DNA of 13,244 bases from Phoronis ovalis (taxonomy: Eukaryota; Phoronida; Phoronidae), in assembly GCA_028565635.1 (NCBI GenBank), contig JAOXYB010039484.1:1-13244 (forward strand). Direction: 5' to 3'. Within the stretch, counting starts at the first letter, position 1. Every line of letters begins with the position of its first letter. The translations under genes were made by a program, and so were the position numbers. This document shows positions 1 to 8,839 of the stretch, one piece after another. A model generated the notes under the pieces. It ran no database searches. It was not told the DNA's origin and was given only the letters and a program-made list of their open reading frames with translations.

Positions 1-143
1 CCGAGCCACGAGGGATACACAGTCCCCAATGTTGAGAGCCAGGTTTTTATACCTTGTTAATTTCCATGCCAGTATCGCGATTTGAACCCACGACCTTTTG
101 CTTGAAAGGCGGACGTGCTATCCACTAAACCACCGCAGCTCTC
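1..143 (-). repeat. tRNA-derived SINE, head plus part of body, running off the left edge
   Basis: Read on the minus strand, the unit starts near 143 with GAGAGCTGCGG. It carries a Pol III A box (TGGTTTAGTGG, plus-strand 122-132) and a B box (GGTTCAAATCG, plus-strand 78-88). The box starts are 44 bases apart, exactly the tRNA spacing (tRNA positions 8 and 52). Placing tRNA position 1 at 139 gives an acceptor stem that pairs only at its outermost positions. The T stem is also imperfect, the anticodon loop is not clean, and there is no CCA end. This is therefore a degenerate tRNA-like head and not a functional tRNA. The sequence from about 66 down to 1 would be the unrelated SINE body; its 3' tail lies outside the window, so the family cannot be named from here. 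Confidence 0.8.
67..139 (-). promoter_or_regulatory. Internal Pol III promoter (A and B boxes) of the SINE
   Basis: The A box at 122-132 and B box at 78-88 on the minus strand match TRGYNNARNNG and GGTTCRANTCC with one deviation near the B-box end. This type-2 promoter could in principle drive transcription leftward, out of the window. Whether this copy is active cannot be judged. Confidence 0.6.
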
Positions 144-149
144 ATTGGC

Positions 150-300
150 GGTTTTGATCCGGGTTTTGGTCGGTTTCTATACCCTAAACGTGTACAGTTA
201 ATCAAATAAGATACTCTTTTGTATATTTTATGGAAAATGTGACCCTAAATGCGTAACGTGCTTAGTTCTTAAAAATCCCTTTTTACGCGTTTTTCACGAA
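150..300. repeat. Possible repeat-derived DNA with CCCTAAACG-type motifs
   Basis: ACCCTAAACGTGTA (182-195) and ACCCTAAATGCGTAA (from about 242) lie 60 bases apart, followed by a related TTTTTACGCGTTTTTC tract (about 281-296). The same core recurs at 844-857 (CCCTAAACGCGTAA) and 5123-5136 (ACCCTAAACGTGTA). Reuse of a rare CG-containing core in AT-rich DNA suggests a dispersed repeat family. I see no terminal repeats or coding potential that would identify a class. Confidence 0.3.
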
Positions 301-829
301 CATGCGTACTAACCACTGATTTGAGTCGGACTCCCGGGGAATGTTGGCTCTTGTTGCAACGTTTTTCCTGGTATTTGTAGCAGTGTGTCCGGGTAGTGTG
401 TTATGATATTTGTAATAATAAAACCATATTTGAAATAATTTAAAAAATGCTTATATAGTAAGCCCGGGCATATGCAAGCAAATTTCTCAACATCATGAAC
501 AGAAACACAGCATACATATAATTTTAAATACATACAATCGATCCCGTATGTTCTGGGAAATCTGACAAGAGTATGCATCTCAATATATCTGACAAACAGA
601 ATAGATAACCTTCAATAAAATATCGAATATTTTGCCTAAGCAATACTATTGTAATTTACAGGTGTGTTATATTTTATGTGGTTTGTTTTTTGTTTTTTTT
701 ACATGGACAACACTACAAAAGAGTATTAAATGGTGTGCATTTATATATTCTCACTCAAAGGTTCGCGACCAGCGGTTTCGCTTTCAAATAGTCTACATGT
801 ATTATCGTGTTACCAATGAGCAAACAAAG
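301..829. other. Intergenic stretch, no gene seen
   Basis: This is AT-rich sequence with long T and A runs (for example about 681-700). The open frames on either strand are short and of random composition, lacking a signal peptide, domain pattern or convincing splice sites. I see no feature I would defend. Confidence 0.5.
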
Positions 830-1260
830 TCAATTTAAAAAAAGTCCCTAAACGCGTAAATAGCCTACTAAAAAGCACCCCTTCCTGATACCCCTTATGA
901 AGACTTGCAGGTTTCAGTAAAACTTTTAGTACACTTCGCTCATCAAAAATCATCAGACAAGTAAACATATTGCCAACGCAATTCTTTGCGTCTGATTGTG
1001 AAAATATATCCTTTGCAATTTGCATCTGTATCTGGAAGTGAAAAACACCCCCTTTGGAATATCTACATTCTAAAATAAACGATGCCTATTTCCCGGTATT
1101 TGGCAAAATATATACCTTTAACGTGGAACGCACGTTACCTGCCTGCTCGAAAAAAAATATCCCTTTTCATACGAGTTTTCGGCCGCGCATGTGGACTCAC
1201 CCTTTAACCCATGTGCCATGAACGACCCCTTGAATGGGCCAATTCTGCTGACAGTGATCT
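830..1260. repeat. Probable degenerate dispersed repeat, relatively GC-rich
   Basis: The block opens with CCCTAAACGCGTAA (844-857) and contains several spaced A-run plus CCCC/CCCT units (near 875, 1047 and 1153). It also holds a 6-bp hairpin ACGCAA/TTGCGT (976-981 with 986-991). It ends in a GC-rich part (about 1170-1260) containing GGCCGCGCATGTGG and repeated CCCTT/CCCCTT words. The composition differs from the flanks and there is no open frame. An old non-autonomous element is the likeliest explanation. I could not define termini or a target-site duplication. Confidence 0.3.
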
Positions 1261-2400
1261 TCAGTGATTTAGGCGACACCAAGCGGCGATGACAGCGTGC
1301 GGATTATTATGTGCTATTAGTGACCGAAATAATTGTAATTAACAAAGAAATTTAGAAAAGAATCTAAATGAGTATTATCGAAAATTCTACATATTTGCAC
1401 AAACTGGAAAAAGTGAATTCTATTTAAATACATAAACTGGTTGTTAAATCATTTAAAACGAATGATTGTAAAATTAAACTCATCGTATGTAATGAAGCAG
1501 TCCAGCTCTACTCTAAATATAATAGTTATTGCAAAGCGACAAGCACGTGGACCCAATTGAAATCGAATAAAATAGAGGAATAAATGCAAATACTTCTAAT
1601 ATTGACACCTCACACATGTATAGTGTTAAACAGGTCGGACAAGGTAAATACTTCTTAACAGAAAAATCTGTTCAGTTTATTTATTCTTTATACATGTTCC
1701 GTGCCTTATACAATGCAGACGTCGGTATGTGTATTAAACATATTTATACATTTTTATCTGCAGCACCTGTAGCGTGCATCTTATACAAGTTTCTCAGAAA
1801 TTGATTAGAAACTTAGTAATGTAGACATCGGAAAAGACTGTCTATTATATATCACATATGATCCTGTTTAAACTGGCATTATATGTATGAAGTGTGAAGT
1901 AAATATTTAATCCAACGGGGAATAAATTAGTTGATTATCACACCAGGAACTTGGATTATTAATATGCTTTTTGTATTTGAAATCTAGGAGACACGTCCAA
2001 AGTTAATTCTTATGCATACACCGTGGAATACTGTATACAGACAGAAGATAGCCTATTAATAATCAGGAATAAAAGAGGCTTCTTTTTTACAGTTAAGGAA
2101 GTTAAAGCAGTTACGATACAGTGGCATCAATATTCATATTCAAAGGTACTGTTTGCTTTGGAATTCACAGGCATTGCTGAAATAATGTGTGTATAATTTA
2201 CATCCCATTTTGTTCAGTAAAATAATGCGAAACAGATAAAAAAAATAATTAATCCAAAACCAGACACTTAATGAAATGTTACTTAAAAATACATTAACAG
2301 TTAAATGTCGCCTGTGTAATATTTTTAGGAAAGTGACAATAAGCACTCACCTAAAGAATGTCGTAGTAAAAATTCTAGTTTAAGTGGGTAATAAGAAGAA
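1261..2400. other. Intergenic stretch upstream of the first leader exon, no gene seen
   Basis: This is AT-rich DNA with only short random open frames. One plus-strand ATG at 1616 is followed by a frame of 62 codons with no recognisable content. A hydrophobic minus-strand frame at 2140-2346 is the kind of Phe/Leu/Ile-rich translation any AT-rich DNA yields. The 5' UTR and promoter of the gene starting at 2496 probably lie toward the right end. Confidence 0.45.
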
Positions 2401-2408
2401 TCAGTCAT
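2401..2408 (+). promoter_or_regulatory. Initiator-like TCAGTCAT, possible transcription start
   Basis: TCAGTCAT lies 88 bases before the start codon at 2496. TCAGT is the core of the metazoan (best known in arthropods) initiator. The same 8-mer occurs upstream of the second leader exon (11842-11849). A TATA-like TAAAAATT lies at 2367-2374, slightly further upstream than usual. This is suggestive only, with no independent evidence of transcription. Confidence 0.2.
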
Positions 2409-2495
2409 CACTCCTGATATCTCTAAGTACAGTCAAGACTGGATAAACAAACATCACTTGTATCGGTACCTCAATGAAGCTGTCAAGAACTGGAA

Positions 2496-2532
2496 ATGTG
2501 GACTCTCTATATCATAGGCCTACTATACACAG
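2496..2532 (+). CDS. Exon 1 of a putative secreted protein: start codon and hydrophobic leader
   Basis: This short exon encodes MWTLYIIGLLYT plus the first base of a Gly codon. It ends in a perfect consensus donor, CAG|GTAAGT (intron from 2533). An in-frame TGA at 2475-2477 limits the frame upstream, and G occupies position -3 of the ATG. The exon ends in phase 1, and the acceptor of the main exon at 7524/7525 also requires phase 1. Joining them gives GGC (Gly13), then Trp14, extending the hydrophobic run to about residue 17 before TRQSSS. The product looks like a signal peptide or anchor for the domain downstream. The n-region lacks a basic residue and no cleavage site stands out, so targeting is likely but not certain. 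Support comes from phase agreement, donor quality and leader chemistry; there is no transcript. A different first exon remains possible. Confidence 0.55.
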
Positions 2533-2563
2533 GTAAGTGTTTTGTACCGGATGAAGATGATGA

Positions 2564-2588
2564 GGGCGGGAAAGGGGGTCCTTGAGGG
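2564..2588 (+). promoter_or_regulatory. G-quadruplex motif / intronic G-run cluster next to the exon 1 donor
   Basis: Four G runs (2564-2566, 2568-2570, 2574-2578, 2586-2588) are separated by loops of 1, 3 and 7 bases, which meets the standard G3+N1-7 quadruplex pattern. It begins 31 bases after the donor, on the strand that becomes pre-mRNA. Intronic GGG runs close to a donor are known splicing enhancers (hnRNP F/H class), so a role in recognising the tiny first exon is plausible. More G runs follow at about 2670-2680. Folding and function are inferred. Confidence 0.5.
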
Positions 2589-4022
2589 CGAACAAGTAGA
2601 AAGAATCCTCGTGCCCCCCTCCCAGGGATCTTCAGACGTGTAAATCCATAAGTCACAGAGCAGAAGGTAGTGGGGAGGGTAGTTGAGATTTCTAAGTACT
2701 TGCTTGTTTGTAACAGAAAGCCCGACACCTAGCTTTTGTTTTGTTGTTTGATATTTACAAGTATATAATATTATAAAATATATGACCTCCCCGGACACCA
2801 GTCTGACATATTGGTGATATGTTTTTGATAGTCTGAACTTATTAACTTATTTTTATACCTAGTATGTAACTTAATTCTTAGAAGTATTTTTGCCAGAAGT
2901 GTAATTTTTTCCAAGCAGAAGGGAAACAGCCTTGAAACAGTTGTTCATGCCTGTGCACTTACAATCATGACGGGGAATACAATATTTTTTCATAGGTATC
3001 AAGAAGAAACTTACATATCACTTTATACAACTGAAGCTGTATACATATCGAACAAATTATTTCTGATAGAATAATTGTGAATTTTTCAATAGGCTATCGG
3101 GCTTTATTTCTGTTTAAAGTAATGGCGTGACATCAATTTCTGCAAGCAATTTAGTTCTTATTAATAGAGTTGTGTTGTTTCAAGTTGTTAGTGCCTCCGT
3201 TAGTTTATTGTGAGAAACGTATGAAAATAAGGAAAATGTAATGCAGGTTATACATACAAAACATCCCGTATAATAATGGTGATATTTTCAATCTTGATAT
3301 CAGTAAACAGTTGTTTTATAAGTCATATCTATAATCTTTACACAGCTAGTTCTTATCTTCATGACACATGAGCTATATGTAAATAAATGACTACCCCGGC
3401 CAACGCTGTCGTCTTGAAGGCTTGTTATAAAATGAACAATTGTAACTCGTGACAGTTTTCTAAATGCCAAGCTGAATCGGGTAAACGGTGAATATTGTTC
3501 TAGCGACGTGGTGTGTTCTTAACGTATATTACGCGTCATCCAGCTTAAATATTTACACGAAGTAAACTGTGAGAAATATATAACAAGACAATGTCTAAAT
3601 AGATGTACGAATTATATATAATTTTCCGACCAAAACGAGGGCCTTTAAAGCCCATGATTTAAAAGAAAACAAACGGATGTATTATGATTTATGTTAAACA
3701 TGCAAATATATTAATTTGTTTATAATCAACGTTTAGTTTTAGAAATTTGCTATATGCTGACAGAAACGGAAAGCTCCCGGGAAAGGCTACTAAACTTGTG
3801 ATTAAAACATATTTTTTTCACCTCGTGTGGGAAAGCAGTTCTTTTTCTCTGCACGATTCGTTGTAAATTTCACGTGGAAAGCATAAGAAAATGATATATT
3901 CTCTGGGTTACGTAATTAGCCACAAACAAGAATGCTCAATGAATACTGGGTGTTGACAACAAATGTTATAGCAATTAGTGCATTAACTAATCCTGTTAAG
4001 AATTACAACCTAATGACGACAA

Positions 4023-4106
4023 CCCGCTGTCTGGGCCCGCTGTCAAACATTAAGGAACTAATAAAACAGAGCTAATATAACAGTCGTAATCACCCGGCGT
4101 AATCAC
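4023..4106. promoter_or_regulatory. Direct-repeat doublets with evenly spaced TAAT cores, candidate intronic enhancer
   Basis: Three consecutive doublets are present: CCCGCTGTC at 4023-4031 and 4036-4044 (period 13); CTAATAAAACAG / CTAATATAACAG at 4058-4069 and 4072-4083 (period 14, one mismatch); CGTAATCAC at 4085-4093 and 4098-4106 (period 13). The last two doublets place TAAT homeodomain cores at 4059, 4073, 4087 and 4100, spaced 14, 14 and 13. Just upstream is a TAATCC (3988-3993, the K50/Otx-type core) and further ATTA/TAAT words. The repeats are read directly from the sequence; enhancer function is inference. Confidence 0.4.
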
Positions 4107-4261
4107 TAAACAGGACTCTGTATATTCAGTTCTGTATTATATTCATGTATAGCTTTTATACTTTTACACTTATTGTACTACTGTTGACTTTATACCCGGG
4201 ACATAAACGTCTCATAAACATATGTCGAAATCCCGTCAAACCAATAAACATCATGAACGAT

Positions 4262-4280
4262 TAATATAAACTAATATAAA
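4262..4280. repeat. Short tandem duplication TAATATAAA x2
   Basis: TAATATAAA occurs at 4262-4270 and 4272-4280 with a period of 10 bases. It is within intron 1 and in a low-complexity AT-rich context, so it may be ordinary slippage. Confidence 0.7.
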
Positions 4281-5060
4281 TTATAGGTAACGGAAGAATA
4301 CTAAATATTACGGTTTTGCTATGCAAGTAATATACTCAGTGGTATGAACGGGAACATTTTTGTGTGCACAATTTTTAATTCCTTAAACACCTTGTTATAT
4401 GTTTTTTTAATAATCTAAAGAATAAATGAGGTATGAAAGTATTCCACGGTAAAATGTTCTGACGTATTATCAGAAACGTACTTACTCCTTAATCTATTAA
4501 CAAAGCTTTGTATTCATTGTTAAGGATATGTGTACTCGGGTGCGCTTATTTGCTTATTATCCAATATGAACACGCACCTGATGAAATATTTATCTGTCTG
4601 TTATTGTCGTGCGTATCATATTCGGTAATAATTCTATCAATAACTCGATTTAACGAAAAATAAACAATGTTTTAAACTATTTATCTGGTTTCTCAATTTA
4701 CGTGCGGATGTTTTTTGTTGTCTTTTAGAGTCGTAAATACTTTCCTTAAAAATTATTTTCCAACAACTCATACTTTCTGAAAACAGTTACTGCGTGGATA
4801 TCGAAAAATCATAGGCATGTTTACAATTAGAATTCTAAAATCTTTTTGTATAGACAACATTTATTAAAGCTTGTGTAAACAAGCCATTTTATTTAATATA
4901 CAAGGCTCGTTTAATAGTTTAGTTTGTCTGTAGGTAAATATTTACAACTTTTATAGATTTTTTTTTAATATTCGTAACGAAATCCAGGAACAGAACTGTA
5001 AATAATTAGAGAACTCTCATGCGGTTTTCTGCATAAAATGTCCCATGCGCACTCATAATT

Positions 5061-5141
5061 TTAGGGTATAGACGTTCTTTAAATAATTTGTCCATGGTTT
5101 GTGCATTAAATTTAAACATATACACCCTAAACGTGTATATG
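5061..5141. repeat. Inverted repeat and perfect 9-bp hairpin containing the CCCTAAACGTG motif
   Basis: CATATACAC (5117-5125) and GTGTATATG (5133-5141) are exact reverse complements around the 7-base loop CCTAAAC. In addition, TTAGGGTATA (5061-5070) is an inverted match, with one difference, to TACACCCTAA (5121-5130), giving a larger inverted structure with about 50 bases between the arms. The core is shared with 182-195. This looks like a repeat end or miniature element, but no target duplication was found. Confidence 0.5.
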
Positions 5142-6369
5142 TTTTGTGGGAAGCACAATTCAGCGCGTTGAATTACAGGTGTAGCCGTTTCTCAGAATCA
5201 TACCTCCTCTATTTCCTGTAGTTCCATTAGGCTGTTGATTGATATGAACAAGATTTTAAACAAAATCGGTAACGAGACACTGATTTGTATCAAATAAGCA
5301 ATTAAACTTTGTAAATAACTTACTTGTTAAACTTAACACTTCCACGTTGTTTGTTCTTGGAACAGATCAGAAATAATTTCACTAACCATTTTTGCCCTCT
5401 TTTATGAATTCGTTTGGTTTATGTAATTTTTTTAATAATTTTCTTGATTTACACTGCATGCAAAACAAATCATTATTTATTTTTAAAATAAAATGTAGAT
5501 AAGCTTTGCAGGTGCTACAAAGATTGCAATGGCCAATGTGTTGTCTCAGTCGATTTCTATTGACTTATGAGGTATTAGAGTTTTTAACTGACAGATACGC
5601 CTTACATATTGCGATTTTTCTAAATTAATGTTTTCGTACATCAGGAATCTGTTTATTTTTTCTGTATATAATATGTTTTTGAAGTGCTTTGCTGCGTTGA
5701 GTTAAGTGTCAGTAATGTTTAAAAATAGTCATTGAAAATAAGTACCTCTCTGATGCAACGAGCGATTATCCTTAACGCCTAGAGCATACCCTTTGATAGA
5801 ACACTAGCTTCATGTTTTAATAAACAACTGAATGAAATCTGTTTTCTGAGTTGTCCACTGTACAACCACATCGATAAAGCAACATTTTTTTAAATTAAAT
5901 AAACCTGTTGCCTATAACTTGTATTTATTTTAATTGGCGGAATTGTTGAACCTGGTTTATAACAAATCGTCAATTTGAGTACAGTGCTAGACCGTTTTAA
6001 TAACAATAACTGATTTCTAAAAATATTTGCACCGGACTTAATTACATAAGAAATTTAAAAACCCGCACTGCATTCATTATGTGAAGTAACAAATTTCGTA
6101 AATAACAATTATCCAACTTCAAACCCCGTGTTTTGTCGTTCATGAATTGGCGGTTTAAGTCTGGATTCCATATTAATTTTTATCACCAGATGGAAGTCAT
6201 ATTAATGTTGTTTTAAATACACTTATGTGGAAACATTAACTCTGAATTACTGTGTAAAACAAACAGAAGCTAACTATTCTATCCTGTTAATCACGTGTTT
6301 TCATTCATCATCGAGTACGAAGCTTGCACACAGTTTATATGGATCAATCTTGTAATAAATTTCAAGACA

Positions 6370-6387
6370 TGTCTATACTGTCTATAC
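6370..6387. repeat. Tandem duplication TGTCTATAC x2
   Basis: Two exact 9-base copies are adjacent, followed by a partial third (TGATA). It lies in intron 1, and no function is evident. Confidence 0.75.
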
Positions 6388-6951
6388 TGATAGGGAATTT
6401 CACATAATTCACACACTTCATGTACGTTGCCCACACTATTATAATTTATTATAACTTAAACTTTTACTTTAAGGTTGATATAAAACTATTTTAAATAACT
6501 TCTCAGGCAATATTAACCAAAAAAAACCCCACTTTTTTTAAAATTATCGGTCTAAAATATTTTTTTTTAATTGCTTATAAAATGAAGATACCTGTCGTCT
6601 TTTGGGTCACCTCATATGAGGCTTCAGTGTCTTTCATACGTTTTCTGTTTTGTAATTTAAGTATTTTGTAAATAAATTTCATCGAATTTCGTATAAAAAC
6701 AAAAACAATCACGTGTATTTATTGCATTCCTTATACTCCCAGATATTTCCTTACCTCCACCTTGTAAGCCTTGTTTAAGCAAAATGACAAATTAAAATGA
6801 ATAGACATATTTTCTCCATGCCTGTAGGGAAATCGCTCAACACGCGCACATACCGACCTTCCAATTATTCTACCGTTTTGATAAAGTTACAAGTCGCTTT
6901 TCTCTGTGCATTTGTGTTTTTACTGAAGCAATTATTTTAATGACATTTCTC

Positions 6952-6975
6952 TAATACTATTTGTAATACTATTTG
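6952..6975. repeat. Tandem duplication TAATACTATTTG x2
   Basis: Two exact 12-base copies occur end to end in intron 1, about 550 bases before the main exon. This is consistent with a small slippage duplication. Confidence 0.8.
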
Positions 6976-7142
6976 AACTGCTGGCCGTGGAGTTTCCTCG
7001 GGTTTTGTGCAGAGGGATTGTCTAGTTATGATCGGGGATATGACACAGTGAATGTCGCATAACCTCCAATAGGGGTCATCCTATGTATTCACCTGTCTAA
7101 GAAGAAAATGATTATTGCTTTTAATTTACAGTAGTATTTACA

Positions 7143-7154
7143 TTTGCATGCAAA
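7143..7154. promoter_or_regulatory. POU octamer palindrome
   Basis: TTTGCATGCAAA is a perfect 12-base palindrome. Together with the A at 7142 it contains a complete octamer ATTTGCAT and, overlapping on the other strand, a 7/8 octamer. Palindromic octamer arrangements are known to bind POU-domain dimers. It lies about 370 bases upstream of the main exon, in intron 1. No binding evidence is available here. Confidence 0.3.
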
Positions 7155-7524
7155 CTTAACTATTATCAAGTGGAACACCTTGAGGTGCATATTTCAGTGT
7201 TCTCGTACTGCTTTTCAAATTTCTAGAAACAAAATACGTGCTTTTCCTCTGTTTGCCACTAAACTGAATTTCTCTCTGACAAGGACATGCCGCTTTCTTG
7301 GTATATATTTCATAAATAAGAGTAGGAGAGGTCTGCTACACGGAAATCGAAATGTCCCGTCTGCTAAGGAAATATCACTCACCGAACTCGCACATACAGG
7401 TAGTCCGGAGGTAATCTACCAGCGGCTATTAACACCCACCGCAACGACATGTAACTTAATTATATGATAAGATATTAGTAAATTGAATATTGTAATTATT
7501 TAATGAAGAGTCATTCTCTTTTAG

Positions 7525-8312
7525 GCTGGTTAACCAGGCAGTCATCCAGTTTCGTTTTGAAAGAATCCGTAGAAATTGATCTACAAAATGGTGTCGTTAA
7601 AGGATACAGTCCTTATATTACATTTTTAACAGTGCCTAGAACGTCGTATTCTAGACGTCGATGTGACGCGCAAGCTGTCATTAAAATTGACTTTTCTGGT
7701 CCGTATACTGGAGTAAAGTTCCAACTGGAATATTCCGACAAACCTAGATTGTGGAGTTTAGATATTTCCGATTCACCTGGCGCCAATGGTTATGGTGGCG
7801 ACAATGGCACAACCAGCAATATGGCGGAGGCACAAATCTTCAACAAACAATTCCGTGTCTATGGCAATAATCTCCCTGGTTACCTAGATGCAAGTGTAAA
7901 TGGAGATCTATTATTACACGTGGAAGATGACATTGTCAAAAAACGTCAAAAAATCACTGTAGATGTCAGCGATGAAAAAATAGAATGGGCAAGTGGAGAT
8001 AAAAAAGATTATATTGAATCAAAGTTTCTGTACACACTGAGTGGACAGGAACCATTATTTGGAAAAGTGGATTATGACATGTATGCTGGTTTCAATAGAG
8101 TTGTGGCGGGAAATTACAGATATGGTACTGGTTTATGTAAAGCAACCGTCATACTGTATCAAGGAGACAGTAAGTATATGCTCCCGGTCTCTTTGATATT
8201 TAATGTAAGCGTTGTTGATTTTTTAATCAGAAATCTTACCCAACAGTTGTCATATCGTGTTCGTATAAGCATGTTACCGAATATACTTTTAAAACAGGCT
8301 CAGCCTTCATAA
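7525..8312 (+). CDS. Main exon of a putative secreted protein, beta-rich domain of unrecognised family
   Basis: The exon follows a good acceptor (CATTCTCTTTTAG, ending 7524) in phase 1. An ATG at 7503 lies inside the polypyrimidine tract and gives no leader, so I prefer the spliced start. The frame stays open to TAA at 8310-8312. Joined to exon 1 the product is 274 aa. The composition is clearly protein-like: balanced and rich in alternating hydrophobic strands (around residues 61-70, 75-80 and 219-225). A Gly/Asn/Asp/Ser-rich loop (about 94-112) holds GYGGDNGTTSN with a glycosylation sequon at Asn106. Up to about residue 230 there are only two cysteines, Cys59 and Cys217, well placed for one disulfide joining the domain's ends. 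I cannot name the family; an Ig-like or jelly-roll fold in an extracellular protein is inference. A consensus donor at 8170 (ACA|GTAAGT) may end the exon at 8169, making it 645 bases and symmetric phase 1-1. The segment after 8230 is less protein-like. Confidence 0.75.
8170..8171 (+). other. Alternative splice donor inside the main exon
   Basis: GGAGACA|GTAAGTATATG matches the intronic consensus GTAAGT completely, but the base before it is A rather than G. Use of this donor would end the exon in phase 1, as it began, and would pair in frame with the acceptor at 10123/10124. Without splicing the same bases encode Ser-Lys in the continuing frame. Confidence 0.4.
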
Positions 8313-8833
8313 AAATGATCGGTCTTCGTTTGTGTGTTGCGTCGCCACTGTTCAATTCGTTACAATAATATTTTTTTTCCCCGGCATTATATACCATTAA
8401 TCGAAAGACGATGTCACGAACAATGTAGGCACTGACTTTACACGCACTCAAAGTAGCAATCGCTCAACGAAACAAGTTAGATAATGTATATAGCTTTATA
8501 TTATCTGACTGTCATCAAGTAAGTACAGTTTGTATTCGCACTACCACTGAATCTGACTGAGCCTTGAGACCATAGCCTGGTACCCGGGCCTGTGACAGAA
8601 TGTATTTTTTATTATCTCCCGTTTTCACCTGCAATCCTCAGTATGCAAAGTACTCAATTGGTGGCGCTATTGCCGTATACAGCAGCAGATGCTGTCGCTG
8701 CAGACAATATATATAGCTTAGTGCATTAACAGAGAACAAGCAATGCACTGCCAGTCAATCAAAGCCGGCAAGCTGTGCTTATGAACAAATTATACTTTGA
8801 TTCGCCAATATTGTTAATGTATAGCGATAACGC

Positions 8834-8839
8834 AATAAA
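8834..8839 (+). terminator. Polyadenylation signal AATAAA, read-through model
   Basis: This is the first canonical AATAAA after the stop at 8310-8312, implying a 3' UTR of about 540 bases. A second AATAAA at 8964-8969 has a somewhat more GU-rich downstream side. Such hexamers are common by chance in AT-rich DNA. Confidence 0.3.

Larger units (their letters stand above)
2533..7524 (+). other. Intron 1 (4992 bases, GT...AG, phase 1)
   Basis: The inferred intron runs from GTAAGTG at 2533 to the TCATTCTCTTTTAG acceptor ending at 7524. Frames inside it are short and unconvincing. One frame of about 107 codons at 7144-7467 opens with TTG rather than ATG and has random-looking composition. Notable non-coding structure is listed separately: a G-quadruplex motif (2564-2588), direct-repeat doublets (4023-4106), a hairpin (5117-5141), short tandem duplications (4262-4280, 6370-6387, 6952-6975) and an octamer palindrome (7143-7154). 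The rest shows nothing I can name. Confidence 0.5.

Noticed and set aside
67-139. Genuine tRNA gene on the minus strand
   Set aside because: The A and B boxes are present, but most acceptor-stem pairs and the T stem fail and no clean anticodon loop forms. The sequence also continues into a SINE-like body.
2140-2346. Hydrophobic minus-strand frame of 68 codons
   Set aside because: Phe/Leu/Ile/Tyr-rich translation is expected from AT-rich DNA. No family pattern or splice context supports it.
2507-2798. Two overlapping minus-strand frames of 73 and 91 codons
   Set aside because: They overlap the G-rich intron start, so their Pro/Ser-rich runs simply reflect the antisense of G runs. No domain or start context supports them.
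7144-7467. Open frame of about 107 codons before the main exon
   Set aside because: It starts with TTG, not ATG, has random-looking composition, no leader or motif, and lies within the inferred intron.
7503-7524. ATG at 7503 as the true start of the main protein
   Set aside because: The seven codons before 7524 coincide with a polypyrimidine tract and AG acceptor, give no signal peptide, and a phase-matched leader exon exists upstream.
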